Both the position numbers and the translations under genes were made by a program. From contig NC_017075.1 in NCBI RefSeq assembly GCF_000284255.1, positions 3,038,001 to 3,102,000 on the forward strand: 64,000 bases of DNA, given 5' to 3'. Under the pieces are notes generated by a model. The model had not been told where the DNA came from and searched no databases. It saw only the letters and a program-made list of their open reading frames with translations. The stretch comes from Rubrivivax gelatinosus IL144 (GTDB taxonomy: Bacteria; Pseudomonadota; Gammaproteobacteria; Burkholderiales; Burkholderiaceae_C). Below, one piece after another: positions 25,053 through 32,859 of this stretch; position 1 is the first letter of the stretch; each line of letters begins with the position of its first letter.

Positions 25053-26032
25053 CGGCGGGCGGCGGCGGCCTCGGGGGCCAGCCGTTGCAGGCAGTCGACG
25101 ATCGCCGCGGCGCCTTCGCCCAGGCGCGGGCCGGGGCGGATCAGCAGGTCGAAACGTTCGGGCGCGAAGCCGCAGACGCGCCCGGCGCGCAGCGAACTCA
25201 TCGCCGCCCAGCCCGGCCGCGACGCCAGCGCGGCGACGTCGCGCTGCTGCACCAGCAGCAGCTCGGGGTCGGCGCGCACGACGAACTCCGGGTTCAGCTT
25301 GGGGAAGGCGCCCAGCTCGGCCGGCACGACGTTGGCGAGCCCCAGCCGCGCCAGCGTGTCGCCGACGAAGGAAGCGCTGCTCGCGCCCCAGCCGGCGTGC
25401 ACCTCGAAGAACACGCGCCGGCCGCGCAGCGACGGCGGCACGCGCGCCGCGGCGGCGGCGAGTTCGGCGTCCAGGCGCTGCAGCAGGCGTTCGGCCTCGG
25501 CACGGCGCTCGAGCACCTGGCCCAGCGTGCGCACCGTCTCGACCATCTCGGCGTGGCGCTCGGCGTGCACACGCAGCACGCGCAGGCCCAGGGCTTCGAG
25601 CCGGTCGCTGGCGCGCGACAGGTCCGAGGCCAGCACCAGGTCGGGCTTGAGCGCGACGACGGCCTCGACGACCGCGTCTTCCATGCCACCGACCCGCGGC
25701 AGCGCCGCCAGCGCCGGCGGCCAGTTGGAATAGCGGTCGACACCGACCAGGCGCTCGCCGGCACCCAGCGCCCAGACGGTCTCGGTCAGCGAGGGCAGCA
25801 GCGAGACGATGCGCCGCGGCGAAGCCTCAAGCTTCAGCTCGGCGCCACGCGCGTCGTGCACTGCGATCGGCGCCGCCCACGACGGGGCCGCACCCAGCAT
25901 CCAGGCCAGGCACAGCAGCAGAGCGACACCCCGGGCCGTGCGCGGCGCAGCGACGCGCGCGGCAGCCGCCCGAAGGGCAGCGGCAGCACGGGCACACGAG
26001 AAGGCCCACGGGCCCGGGACGGAAGTCGACAT
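25049..26032 (-). CDS. btuF: Periplasmic cobalamin-binding protein
   Basis: About 327 residues with an unusually long N-terminus before the signal hydrophobic stretch ('ALLLCLAWMLGAAPSWAAP'). The mature part starts with 'RIVSLLPSLTETVWALGAG', has 'LKPDLVLASDLSR' and ends with the class III binding-protein fold seen in BtuF. It would deliver B12 to a BtuCD importer not present in the window. The ATG at 26032 has no clear ribosome site, so an internal Met before 'LGAAPSWA' cannot be excluded. It is the first gene after the cobalamin riboswitch. Confidence 0.88.
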   Translation of the reverse strand: MSTSVPGPWAFSCARAAAALRAAAARVAAPRTARGVALLLCLAWMLGAAPSWAAPIAVHDARGAELKLEASPRRIVSLLPSLTETVWALGAGERLVGVDRYSNWPPALAALPRVGGMEDAVVEAVVALKPDLVLASDLSRASDRLEALGLRVLRVHAERHAEMVETVRTLGQVLERRAEAERLLQRLDAELAAAAARVPPSLRGRRVFFEVHAGWGASSASFVGDTLARLGLANVVPAELGAFPKLNPEFVVRADPELLLVQQRDVAALASRPGWAAMSSLRAGRVCGFAPERFDLLIRPGPRLGEGAAAIVDCLQRLAPEAAAARR

Positions 26033-26099
26033 GAAAGACGGTAAGAGCCGCTGCGGCCGACCACTTCCCCGCGGCCGCCGCTGTACGGTGCCGCGCTCG

Positions 26100-26320
26100 C
26101 GCGCCGCACCCCCTCGTTGGCCGGTATCCGGGCTGGCGGTGCGACCCGTGTGCCCTTCCCAGGCGTTCACCCAGTGGATTCGACACGAGCGGAAGCCCGA
26201 AGCCTCCGACCGCTTACCGTTGCGGGGGCAGCTCAGGTTGGGGGCTCGCAGGCGACGCGGGTCGCCCTTCCTGATTCCCGTTGAACTGCCCCGACCGACG
26301 CCGAGGACGAGCACCAACGG
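26100..26320 (-). ncRNA. Cobalamin (AdoCbl) riboswitch
   Basis: Reading the minus strand, the leader shows GGTGC near 26315, the B12 core GCTGCCCCCGCAACGGTAAG, a CCACTGGGTG segment, then GGGAAGGG and AGCCCGGATACCGGCC near 26121. These are the conserved blocks of the cobalamin aptamer in the right order. A TATCAT -10 element (26326-26331, minus strand) lies just upstream. It should switch off btuF-cbiB-cobC when cobalamin is plentiful. Confidence 0.92.
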
Positions 26321-26371
26321 CGCGCATGATAGGCATCGCCGCCTCGCCTGCACGCCGATGCGGCGCAGTTT

Positions 26372-26387
26372 CTTGACACCCGTCAAG
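26372..26387. promoter_or_regulatory. Palindrome with TTGACA between btuF leader and fccA
   Basis: CTTGAC-ACCC-GTCAAG is a perfect 6-bp inverted repeat in the divergent region between the riboswitch and the sulfide dehydrogenase genes. It contains TTGACA on the plus strand and TTGACG on the minus strand, so it could serve as -35 elements or an operator. No matching -10 is obvious on the plus strand. The rest of 26332-26504 shows only the fccA ribosome site. Confidence 0.4.
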
Positions 26388-26504
26388 CCGACAACCCCGC
26401 CGGAAGCGGCCGCGGCGTCACTCCGGGCCGTTCCCGATGGGGCCCGTCGGCCGCGGCGCTAGGCTGCGCCATCGGCCCCGCGGCCACGGACAGGAGAACC
26501 CCCG

Positions 26505-26837
26505 ATGAGACTGCCGTTGCGACCGCTGCTGCTCGCGCTGGGCGCCGCCGCGCTGGCGCTGCCGGCCGCCGCCGAGCCGCGCGCCGACGAGGCGCTGGCC
26601 GCCCGTTCGGTGGCCGCCACCTGCGCCAACTGCCACGGCCCCGAAGGCCGTTCGCAGGGCACGATCAAGACGCTGGCCGGCCAGCCGGCCGAACGCACCC
26701 TGCAGTCGCTGGCCGAGTTCCGCAGCGGCGCCCAGCCTTCGACGATCATGGCCCAGCTGCTGCGCGGCTACAGCGACGAGCAGCTGCGCCTGGCGGCGCA
26801 GTGGTTCGCGGCCCAGCCCGAACGCCGGGAGCGCTGA
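26505..26837 (+). CDS. fccA: Monohaem cytochrome c subunit of flavocytochrome c sulfide dehydrogenase
   Basis: The 110-residue protein has a signal peptide (1-22, ending 'LPAAAEP') and a single haem site 'CANCHGPEG'. It resembles c553-type cytochromes such as the small subunit of flavocytochrome c. Its stop overlaps the start of the flavoprotein gene by one base (TGATG), so both subunits are made together. It would accept electrons from the flavin after sulfide oxidation in the periplasm and hand them to a soluble cytochrome. The ribosome site is CAGGAGAA. Confidence 0.87.
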   Translation: MRLPLRPLLLALGAAALALPAAAEPRADEALAARSVAATCANCHGPEGRSQGTIKTLAGQPAERTLQSLAEFRSGAQPSTIMAQLLRGYSDEQLRLAAQWFAAQPERRER

Positions 26838-28120
26838 TGCACGACCGCTCGCACACGCTGACGCGCCGCCGCCTGCTCGGCGCGGGCCTGGCCGGCGGCA
26901 CGCTGGCGCTGGCCGGTTGCGCCGCGCCGCCGGTGGCGCGCTCGACCCCCGGCCGCGTCGTCGTCGTCGGCGGCGGCTACGGCGGCGCCACCGCGGCGCG
27001 ATACCTGCGGCTGTGGGGCGGTGTCGACGTCACGCTGGTCGAACGCGAAGCGGTCTTCGTGTCCTGCCCGGTGTCCAACCTCGTGCTCGGCGGCTGGCGC
27101 ACGCTGGCCGACATCACGCGCGGCTACGACGGCCTGGCCGCCGCCGGCGTCAAGCGCGTGCGCGGCGAAGCGGTGGCGATCGACGCCCAGCGCCGCCTGC
27201 TGCGCCTGGCCGACGGCAGCACCCTGCCCTGGGACCGGCTGATCGTCGCCCCCGGCATCGACTTCGACAGCGCGGCGATCCCCGGCCTGCAGCCGGCGCT
27301 GGACGCCGGCACCGTGACGCACGCCTGGAAGGCCGGGCCGCAGACCGTGGCGTTGCGGCGCCAGCTCGAGGCCCTGCCGGACGGCGGCGTCGTCGCGATC
27401 ACCATCCCGCGGGCGCCCTTCCGCTGCCCGCCCGGGCCTTACGAACGTGCCGCCGTCATCGGCAGCTGGCTGAAGCAGGCGCGGCCACGCGCCAAGCTGC
27501 TGCTGCTCGACGCCAACCCCGAGATCCAGTCGAAGAAGGCGCTGTTCCAGCGCGCCTTCGGCGAGCACCTGAAAGGCATCGTCGAGTACCGCCCCGACGC
27601 CGAGCTGCGCGAGGTCGACGGTCGGCTGGCGCGCTTCGACTTCGAGGACCTGAAGGCCGACGTGCTGAACGTCATCCCGCCGCAGCGCGCCGGCCGGCTG
27701 GCGCAGGACGCCGGGCTGGTGACGGTCAACGGGCGCTGGGTCGGCGTCGACTGGCTGACGCTGCAGTCGCAGGCGCTGCCCGGCGTGCACGTGCTCGGCG
27801 ACGCCACGTTTTCGGCGCCGCTGATGCCCAAGAGCGGACACATGGCCAACCAGCACGCCAAGGTGGCGGCGGCAGCGGTGATCCAGCTGCTGCGCGGCGA
27901 GCCGGTGAACCCGGCGCCGCTGGTGATGAACACCTGCTACAGCGTCATGTCGCCGACGCAGGCGGTGCACGTCGCCTCGGTGCACCCCTACGACTCCGCC
28001 GAGAAGACCTTCAAGGCCGTGCCGGCCTCGGTCGGCGTGTCGCCTGACTGGAACGGCGCCGAGGCCCGCATCGCGCAGGCCTGGGCCGAGAACATCTGGG
28101 CCGACACGCTGGCGCTGTGA
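26837..28120 (+). CDS. fccB: Flavoprotein subunit of sulfide dehydrogenase (flavocytochrome c)
   Basis: The 427-residue protein has a twin-arginine signal ('LTRRRLLGAGLAGGTLALAG'), the FAD loop 'VVVVGGGYGGATAARYL', and the family cysteines in 'FRCPPGPYERA' and 'MNTCYSVM', which form the redox-active disulfide in FccB. 'VHVLGDATFSAPLMPKSGH' is the second FAD contact. It oxidises sulfide to sulfur in the periplasm. Tat export fits a protein folded with FAD. The C-terminal 'WAENIWADTL' is typical of the FCSD C-terminal domain. Confidence 0.92.
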   Translation: MHDRSHTLTRRRLLGAGLAGGTLALAGCAAPPVARSTPGRVVVVGGGYGGATAARYLRLWGGVDVTLVEREAVFVSCPVSNLVLGGWRTLADITRGYDGLAAAGVKRVRGEAVAIDAQRRLLRLADGSTLPWDRLIVAPGIDFDSAAIPGLQPALDAGTVTHAWKAGPQTVALRRQLEALPDGGVVAITIPRAPFRCPPGPYERAAVIGSWLKQARPRAKLLLLDANPEIQSKKALFQRAFGEHLKGIVEYRPDAELREVDGRLARFDFEDLKADVLNVIPPQRAGRLAQDAGLVTVNGRWVGVDWLTLQSQALPGVHVLGDATFSAPLMPKSGHMANQHAKVAAAAVIQLLRGEPVNPAPLVMNTCYSVMSPTQAVHVASVHPYDSAEKTFKAVPASVGVSPDWNGAEARIAQAWAENIWADTLAL

Positions 28121-28126
28121 AGGCCC

Positions 28127-28150
28127 GGGGCGGCACCGGGGTGCCGCCCC
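28127..28150. terminator. Hairpin between convergent fccB and the binding-protein gene
   Basis: GGGGCGGCACC and GGTGCCGCCCC form an 11-bp perfect stem with a 2-base loop, 6 bp after fccB and 9 bp before the end of the convergent gene. There is no T-run on either side, so it may act with Rho or block read-through both ways. Confidence 0.55.
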
Positions 28151-28159
28151 TCGCGCCGG

Positions 28160-29302
28160 TCAGCGCACGACCGCGAGTTCCTCGCGCTTGCCACCCTTGA
28201 AGGTGTAGAGCGTCAGCGCGCCGTTCTTGATGTCGCCCTTCTCGTCGAAGGCGATCGTGCCGGTCACGCCCGGGTAGCTGATCTTGGCCAGCACCGGCAG
28301 GTACTTGGCCGGATCGGCCGAGCCGGCCTTGACCATCGCCTCGGCCATCACCTTCGTCGCGTCGTAGGTGTAGGGCGAGTAGATCTGCACTTCGGCGCCA
28401 AACTTCTTCTTGAAGTCGGCCTTGAACTTGTCCATCACCGGCTTTTGCGCGCCTTCGACGCCGCCGGCGATCGCGCAGATCACCTGGTTGTCGGGCACCT
28501 GGCCCGAGGCCAGCTTCGGCAGCTCGGCGGTGCAGACGCCGTCGCCGCCCATGAACTTGGAGTTGATGCCCAGCTGCTTCATCTGGCGCAGCATCGGGCC
28601 GCCGACCGCGTCCATGCCGCCGTAGAAGATGACGTCGGGCTTGGCGGCCTTGATGCCGGTGAGGATGCCGGTGAAGTCGGTCGCCTTGTCGTTGGTGAAC
28701 TCGCGCTTGACGATGGTCGCGCCGGCGGCCTTGGCGGCCTTCTCGAACTCGGTGGCCACGCCCTGGCCGTAGGCGGTGCGGTCGTCGATGACGGCGACGG
28801 TCTTGGCCTTCAGCGTCTGCACCGCGTAGCGGCCCAGCGTGCCGCCGAGCTGGGCGTCGTCGGCGACCATGCGGAAGGTCGTCTTGAAGCCTTGGCGGGT
28901 GTAGCGCGGGTTGGTCACCGACGGGGCGATCTGCGGGATGCCGGCTTCGCTGTAGATGCGTGCGGCCGGGATGGCGGTGCCCGAGTTCAGGTGGCCGACG
29001 ACGCCGTTGACCTTGCTGTCGACCAGCTTCTGCGCCGCTGCGGTGCCCTGCTTCGGGTCGCCGCCGTCGTCTTCGGCCAGCAGTTCGAACTTGGCCGTGC
29101 GGCCGCCGATCTGCACGCCCTTGGCGTTCAGCTCCTCGATCGCCATGCGCACGCCGTTCTCGTTGTCGCGGCCGAGGTGGGCGGCCGGTCCGCTGAGGGC
29201 GGCGACGTGGCCGATCTTGACGACGATCGGCTCGGCGGCCGACGCGGAAACGGCCACGCAGGCCAGGGCGAGCAGGGAAAGGCGCGGGAAGAAGGCAGTC
29301 AT
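28160..29302 (-). CDS. Branched-chain-type amino acid ABC transporter substrate-binding protein, under glycine riboswitch
   Basis: The 380-residue protein has a signal peptide (1-22, 'AVSASAAEP') and the type I periplasmic fold of LivJ/LivK proteins: 'KIGHVAALSGPAAHLGRDN', 'ELLAEDDGGDPKQG', 'DDRTAYGQG'. It should bind an amino acid in the periplasm. No permease or ATPase genes are adjacent. Its long leader carries a tandem glycine riboswitch, so glycine or a related amino acid is the likely regulator and perhaps ligand. A paralogue of identical length is encoded at 49849-50991; the two proteins are colinear throughout with most residues shared. Confidence 0.9.
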   Translation of the reverse strand: MTAFFPRLSLLALACVAVSASAAEPIVVKIGHVAALSGPAAHLGRDNENGVRMAIEELNAKGVQIGGRTAKFELLAEDDGGDPKQGTAAAQKLVDSKVNGVVGHLNSGTAIPAARIYSEAGIPQIAPSVTNPRYTRQGFKTTFRMVADDAQLGGTLGRYAVQTLKAKTVAVIDDRTAYGQGVATEFEKAAKAAGATIVKREFTNDKATDFTGILTGIKAAKPDVIFYGGMDAVGGPMLRQMKQLGINSKFMGGDGVCTAELPKLASGQVPDNQVICAIAGGVEGAQKPVMDKFKADFKKKFGAEVQIYSPYTYDATKVMAEAMVKAGSADPAKYLPVLAKISYPGVTGTIAFDEKGDIKNGALTLYTFKGGKREELAVVR

Positions 29303-29360
29303 GTTCACTCTCTCAGCAGGACGTCGCGGCATGCCGGCGCCGCGCCCCTGCGCAGCGTCA

Positions 29361-29556
29361 CCCCCTCTGTCACCGTCACCTGAGAGATTCACAGCGGCCG
29401 CCCGGCGCCGTTTGCTCCTTCGGCGCACCGGCGGACGTCACGCAGCCGGCGCTTCTTCAGAGTTCATCCAGGGCATCGGTCCATGGTGCCTGAGAGTTTC
29501 CGGGGTGGTTGCTCCTTCGGCGCCGCGCGATAGGGTGAACGCGCGGACTCTCCCGA
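29361..29556 (-). ncRNA. Tandem glycine riboswitch
   Basis: Two glycine aptamers read on the minus strand. The first (29556 to ~29483) has GGGAGAGT, then GCCGAAGGAGCAA and AACTCTCAGGCACC. The second (~29462 to 29361) has CTCTGAAG, then GCCGAAGGAGCAAACG and ATCTCTCAGGTGACGGTGAC followed by AGAGGGGG. These are the paired conserved blocks of glycine aptamers. The downstream gene begins 59 bp later and encodes an amino-acid binding protein, not the usual glycine cleavage genes. Whether glycine turns expression on or off cannot be read with confidence. Confidence 0.93.
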
Positions 29557-29666
29557 TGCCATTCGGGCTTTTGGCCTGCCCGGCTGCGGAATCACCACCG
29601 GCCGAGCGAGAAGTAGTCGATTATGCCAGCGAACCACGGGGAAACCCGCAGCAAGCTCTCGCCCCA

Positions 29667-29981
29667 TCAGGCGACGACAGCCTCGGCGTCGCGGCGCTCG
29701 CCGCGGGTGTCGGTCCAGGAGACGCCGACGCGGTCGCCGGGCTTCGCGCCGCGCAGCACGAAGCGCAGGAACGGGTTCTTCGACACCGAAGGCCCCCAGC
29801 GCATCGTCAGCACCGGGCGGCCCTGCAGCGTGACCAGCACCTCGTGGATGTGCCAGGCCGGGATAGTCCGGCCGTCGCCGTCCTTGCGCTGGCCGGACTC
29901 CATCTCGTGGGCCATCAGCACGCGCACCAGCGCACGCTCGCCCTGCGACTGGGCGCGGATCAGGATCGGGGCGGCGGCCAT
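29667..29981 (-). CDS. soxZ: Sulfur-oxidation protein SoxZ
   Basis: The 104-residue protein shows 'HEMESGQRKDGDGRTIPAW' and 'NPFLRFVLRGAKPGD', the SoxZ signatures. SoxZ forms a heterodimer with SoxY and positions its carrier cysteine for the other Sox enzymes in the periplasm. It has no signal of its own, as usual; SoxY carries the pair out. The ribosome site GAAGGAG is strong, and the gene starts 9 bp after soxY. Confidence 0.94.
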   Translation of the reverse strand: MAAAPILIRAQSQGERALVRVLMAHEMESGQRKDGDGRTIPAWHIHEVLVTLQGRPVLTMRWGPSVSKNPFLRFVLRGAKPGDRVGVSWTDTRGERRDAEAVVA

Positions 29982-29990
29982 GCGGCTCCT

Positions 29991-30467
29991 TCAGGCGGCG
30001 CAACCGCCCAATGTCACGCGGATCTCCTTGCGGGCGAAAAAGACGCGGGCGTCGGAGGTCGTCGCGACGGCCCAGACCGGCGAGGACTCGGCCATCTTGA
30101 TTCGCAAGGTGAATTCGGGTTCGACGGCTTCGCTCAGCTCAAAGATGGCCGACAAAAGCGCTGGGTTGTGCTCCACGAGCAACAGCAGGCGTTGCGCATT
30201 GACAAGCGACGTGCCGAATGTCAATTCGACCGCGGCGCCGTTCTCGGCGACGTCCGGCCCCGACAGCGTCACCTCGGCACTCGGTTGCGGCGTCGCGATG
30301 CCGAGCGCGCTCTGAAGCTCGGCCAGCGAGGCGGCTTCGAAGGCAGGCGGCAGGGCCGCGGCGCCGGCGGCCCGCGGCCACAAGCCCAGACTGGCGAGCA
30401 TCGCGGCACACACGCCGGCGGCCAGCGTGTCGCGGCGTTCGAGGTCGGGACCGAGTGCAGGACTCAT
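29991..30467 (-). CDS. soxY: Sulfur carrier protein SoxY
   Basis: The 158-residue protein has an N-terminal twin-arginine-like segment ('LERRDTLAAG') and hydrophobic region, then the SoxY immunoglobulin-like domain. It ends in GGCAA, where the penultimate-block Cys is the thiosulfate carrier. Most SoxY proteins end GGCGG, so the final two alanines are a mild variant. It carries sulfur intermediates in the periplasmic Sox pathway. No soxXA, soxB or soxCD genes are in the window, so this is either a detached soxYZ pair or one that works with genes elsewhere. Confidence 0.93.
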   Translation of the reverse strand: MSPALGPDLERRDTLAAGVCAAMLASLGLWPRAAGAAALPPAFEAASLAELQSALGIATPQPSAEVTLSGPDVAENGAAVELTFGTSLVNAQRLLLLVEHNPALLSAIFELSEAVEPEFTLRIKMAESSPVWAVATTSDARVFFARKEIRVTLGGCAA

Positions 30468-30539
30468 GTCGACGAGGTGGCCAAGCGAAGGGGTCGGAAT
30501 TGATTTGGACCGAGTCCGAGGTCCAGGTTCGTTCTTTGA

Positions 30540-30559
30540 GTTAAGACAAGTTTCTTAAC
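30540..30559. promoter_or_regulatory. Palindrome between soxY and the DUF3149 gene
   Basis: GTTAAGA-CAAGTT-TCTTAAC is a perfect 7-bp inverted repeat with a 6-bp centre, in an AT-rich patch 73 bp before soxY and 61 bp before the opposite gene. It has the look of an operator for one or both divergent genes; the regulator is unknown. Confidence 0.5.
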
Positions 30560-30619
30560 AAGAGTCGCGCGCCCAATTTCACCGATCGATACAGATCAAG
30601 CCCGCCGAGGAGCCCACGA

Positions 30620-30781
30620 ATGAATGCGATGACCGTCCTGTTCTCCACCGATGTCGGCCTGATGAGTCTGGCCGTGATTGCCGTCACCCTGGGAATGGGC
30701 GCGTTCTATCTCCGCTACTTCCTGAAGCACATGCGCGAAGACAGCGCACGTGCCGCGGCCGAAGCCAAGGCCGGCCGCTGA
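30620..30781 (+). CDS. Small DUF3149-like membrane protein
   Basis: The 53-residue product starts at ATG behind GAGGAG. 'LFSTDVGLMSLAVIAVTLGM' followed by 'FYLRYFLKHM' fits the DUF3149 family, short proteins with one membrane helix and a charged C-terminal tail. Function unknown. It is divergent from soxYZ with 152 bp between starts. Confidence 0.75.
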   Translation: MNAMTVLFSTDVGLMSLAVIAVTLGMGAFYLRYFLKHMREDSARAAAEAKAGR

Positions 30782-30837
30782 AACGCCGCGCCGCACGCGG
30801 CGCCGCCCTCGAAACGCCGGCCCCCGGGCCGGCGTTG

Positions 30838-31818
30838 TCATTGATACAGGCCGCGCTCGCGTGCGAACAGTCGGGCGAGCCCGAACAGCGCGTCGATCGC
30901 CGGCGTCGGCTGGCCCAGGCGCTGGCCGAGTTCGCGCACCGCGCCGACGATGGCGTCGAGCTCCACCGGCCGCCCGGCTTCGACGTCCTGCAGCATCGAG
31001 GTCTTGAAGGCGCCGAGCCTGGCGGTGATCGCATGCCGGTCTTCCGGCGTCTGCCCGATCGGGCAGCCGACGAGCGCGCCGATCGCCGCGGCCTCGCCCA
31101 TCGCCTGCGAGCAGAAGGCGCGCACCAGCGGATCGGCGAGCACGCGGTCGGCGGTGGCGCCGGTGATCGCGCTCACCGGGTTCATCGTCAGGTTGCCCCA
31201 TAGCTTGTACCAGACGTCGCGGCGCACGTCGGCCGAGGCCGTGACGTCGAAACCGGCCTCGCGCAGCAGCGCCGCCACCGTGTCGACGCGCGCACTGGCG
31301 CCGCCGGCCGGCTCGCCGACGATCAGCCCGGCGCCCATCTTGTGCACCACCAGGCCAGGCTCCGAGGTGAAGGCCGCGGCGTGCACGACGCAACCGAGCA
31401 CGGTCTCGAACGGGATCGCGGCGCCGACGATGCCGCCCGGGTCGACCGCTTCCAGCGGGGCGTCGCCGAGCGCCGCGACGCCGTGGCCGAACCACCAGGG
31501 CACGCCGTTCATCGCCGGCAGCACGACGGTCTGCGGGCCGATCAAGGGCGCGATGCCGCGCGCCACCTGCGTCAGCGCCGGGCCCTTGACGGCGATGACG
31601 ACGAGATCCTGGACGCCGAGTTCGGCGGCGTCGGCCGAGACCGCGGCACACGGCGCCTGGATCGACTCGCCGCCCTGCTGCAGCCGCCAGCCGTGACGGC
31701 GCAGCGCGTCCAGCGTCGCGCCGCGCGCCAGCGCCGAGACCTTCGCCTGGCCGCGCGCCGCGAGCCGGGTGCCGATGAAGCCGCCGATCGCGCCGGCGCC
31801 GAGGATGCAGACCTTCAT
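30838..31818 (-). CDS. panE: 2-dehydropantoate 2-reductase family protein
   Basis: The 326-residue protein has the N-terminal NADP site 'ILGAGAIGGFIG', 'VVIAVKGPALTQVA', and in the C-terminal helical domain 'YKLWGNLTMNPVSAIT', with the catalytic Lys and Asn of ketopantoate reductase. The family includes paralogues with other 2-oxoacid substrates, so pantothenate synthesis is likely but not certain. The start overlaps the stop of the WYL regulator gene as ATGA. Confidence 0.83.
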   Translation of the reverse strand: MKVCILGAGAIGGFIGTRLAARGQAKVSALARGATLDALRRHGWRLQQGGESIQAPCAAVSADAAELGVQDLVVIAVKGPALTQVARGIAPLIGPQTVVLPAMNGVPWWFGHGVAALGDAPLEAVDPGGIVGAAIPFETVLGCVVHAAAFTSEPGLVVHKMGAGLIVGEPAGGASARVDTVAALLREAGFDVTASADVRRDVWYKLWGNLTMNPVSAITGATADRVLADPLVRAFCSQAMGEAAAIGALVGCPIGQTPEDRHAITARLGAFKTSMLQDVEAGRPVELDAIVGAVRELGQRLGQPTPAIDALFGLARLFARERGLYQ

Positions 31819-32834
31819 GTCGTCGAGCCGCTCGCGGCGGCGCTGGCAGTGGAATCGGAAGCGGGCGACGCGGCGTAGACCGCCGCCGCGGCACGCAGGC
31901 GTTCGGCGACCTTGGCGCGCAGCTCGGGCGGCGACAGCACCTCGGCGTCGCCGCCGTGGCGCATCAGGTCCATCACGAGTTCGGTGTCGTCGGTATAGGG
32001 CAGCTGCAGCTCGTAGCGGCCGTCGTCCAGCCAGCGCCCCTGCTGCTGCGGGTGCCAGACCTCGCGCCCGACCCAGGCCGCGGCCTGCGCGGCGAAGACC
32101 ACCGTCGCCCAGCGCCGCGTGCCGCCGGCGTAGATGCCGTAGCCGGTGTCCATCTCGGCCTGCACACGTTCCAGCGGCAGCTCGAAAGCCGGCTGGTCGA
32201 GCAGCGCGGCCTGCTCCATCGCGTCGAGCGCGAATCGGCGCAGCCCGTCGGCGCGGTGGCACCAGGCGTCGAGGTACCAGGTGTTGCGGTAGTGCACCAG
32301 GCGCTGCGGCGAGACGTCGCGCTCGGCGACCTCGCCACGCGTGCGCGTCAGGTAGCGCAGGTGCAGCCGGCGGCGCTCGAGCAGCGCTTCGGCGACACGT
32401 TCGAAATGGCGCGCCGGCACCGCGCGCCGCGCCGCCGCGACGATGCGCACGCGCTGCATCAGCGTCTTGTCCTCGGCGCCGCCGATCATCTCGCGCACGC
32501 GGTCCAGCAGCGGCTGCAGGTGGCGCGACAGCGTGCCGTCCTCGTCCAGACTGGCCAGCAACTGGTGCGCGGCGAGCAGCGAATACAGCTCGCGTTCGTC
32601 GAACCACAGGCCGGGCAGCTCGTGGCGCGCGCCACGCGCGGCTTCCTCGAGCCGGTAGCCGTTGAGCTCGCGGTCGTAGACGATGGGTGCGCCCAGCCGG
32701 CTGCGCAGGTACTCCAGGTCGCGCTTGAGCGTGGCGCGCGAGACTTCCAGTTCGTCGAGCAGCGTGCGCAGGCTGACGTGCCCGCGCTGGCGGATCATGC
32801 GTTCGATCTTGTAGAGGCGTTCGGCGTTGGACAT
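31815..32834 (-). CDS. WYL-domain transcriptional regulator
   Basis: The 339-residue protein has an N-terminal winged helix-turn-helix of the DeoR/YafY kind ('RGHVSLRTLLDELEVSRATL', residues ~14-33) and a WYL domain with 'NTWYLDAWCHRADGLRRFAL'. WYL domains bind nucleic acid or nucleotide ligands and often act as sensors. It is translationally coupled to the panE-like gene, so regulation of its own operon is possible. The C-terminus is Ala/Ser-rich. Confidence 0.88.
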   Translation of the reverse strand: MSNAERLYKIERMIRQRGHVSLRTLLDELEVSRATLKRDLEYLRSRLGAPIVYDRELNGYRLEEAARGARHELPGLWFDERELYSLLAAHQLLASLDEDGTLSRHLQPLLDRVREMIGGAEDKTLMQRVRIVAAARRAVPARHFERVAEALLERRRLHLRYLTRTRGEVAERDVSPQRLVHYRNTWYLDAWCHRADGLRRFALDAMEQAALLDQPAFELPLERVQAEMDTGYGIYAGGTRRWATVVFAAQAAAWVGREVWHPQQQGRWLDDGRYELQLPYTDDTELVMDLMRHGGDAEVLSPPELRAKVAERLRAAAAVYAASPASDSTASAAASGSTT

Positions 32835-32859
32835 GGCTCGGGCGCCCGCGGCGCGGGGC

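Noticed and set aside
29557..29666. Glycine riboswitch as control element of soxYZ
   Set aside because: Both aptamers read on the minus strand after the soxZ stop codon and before the binding-protein gene, so they belong to the latter.
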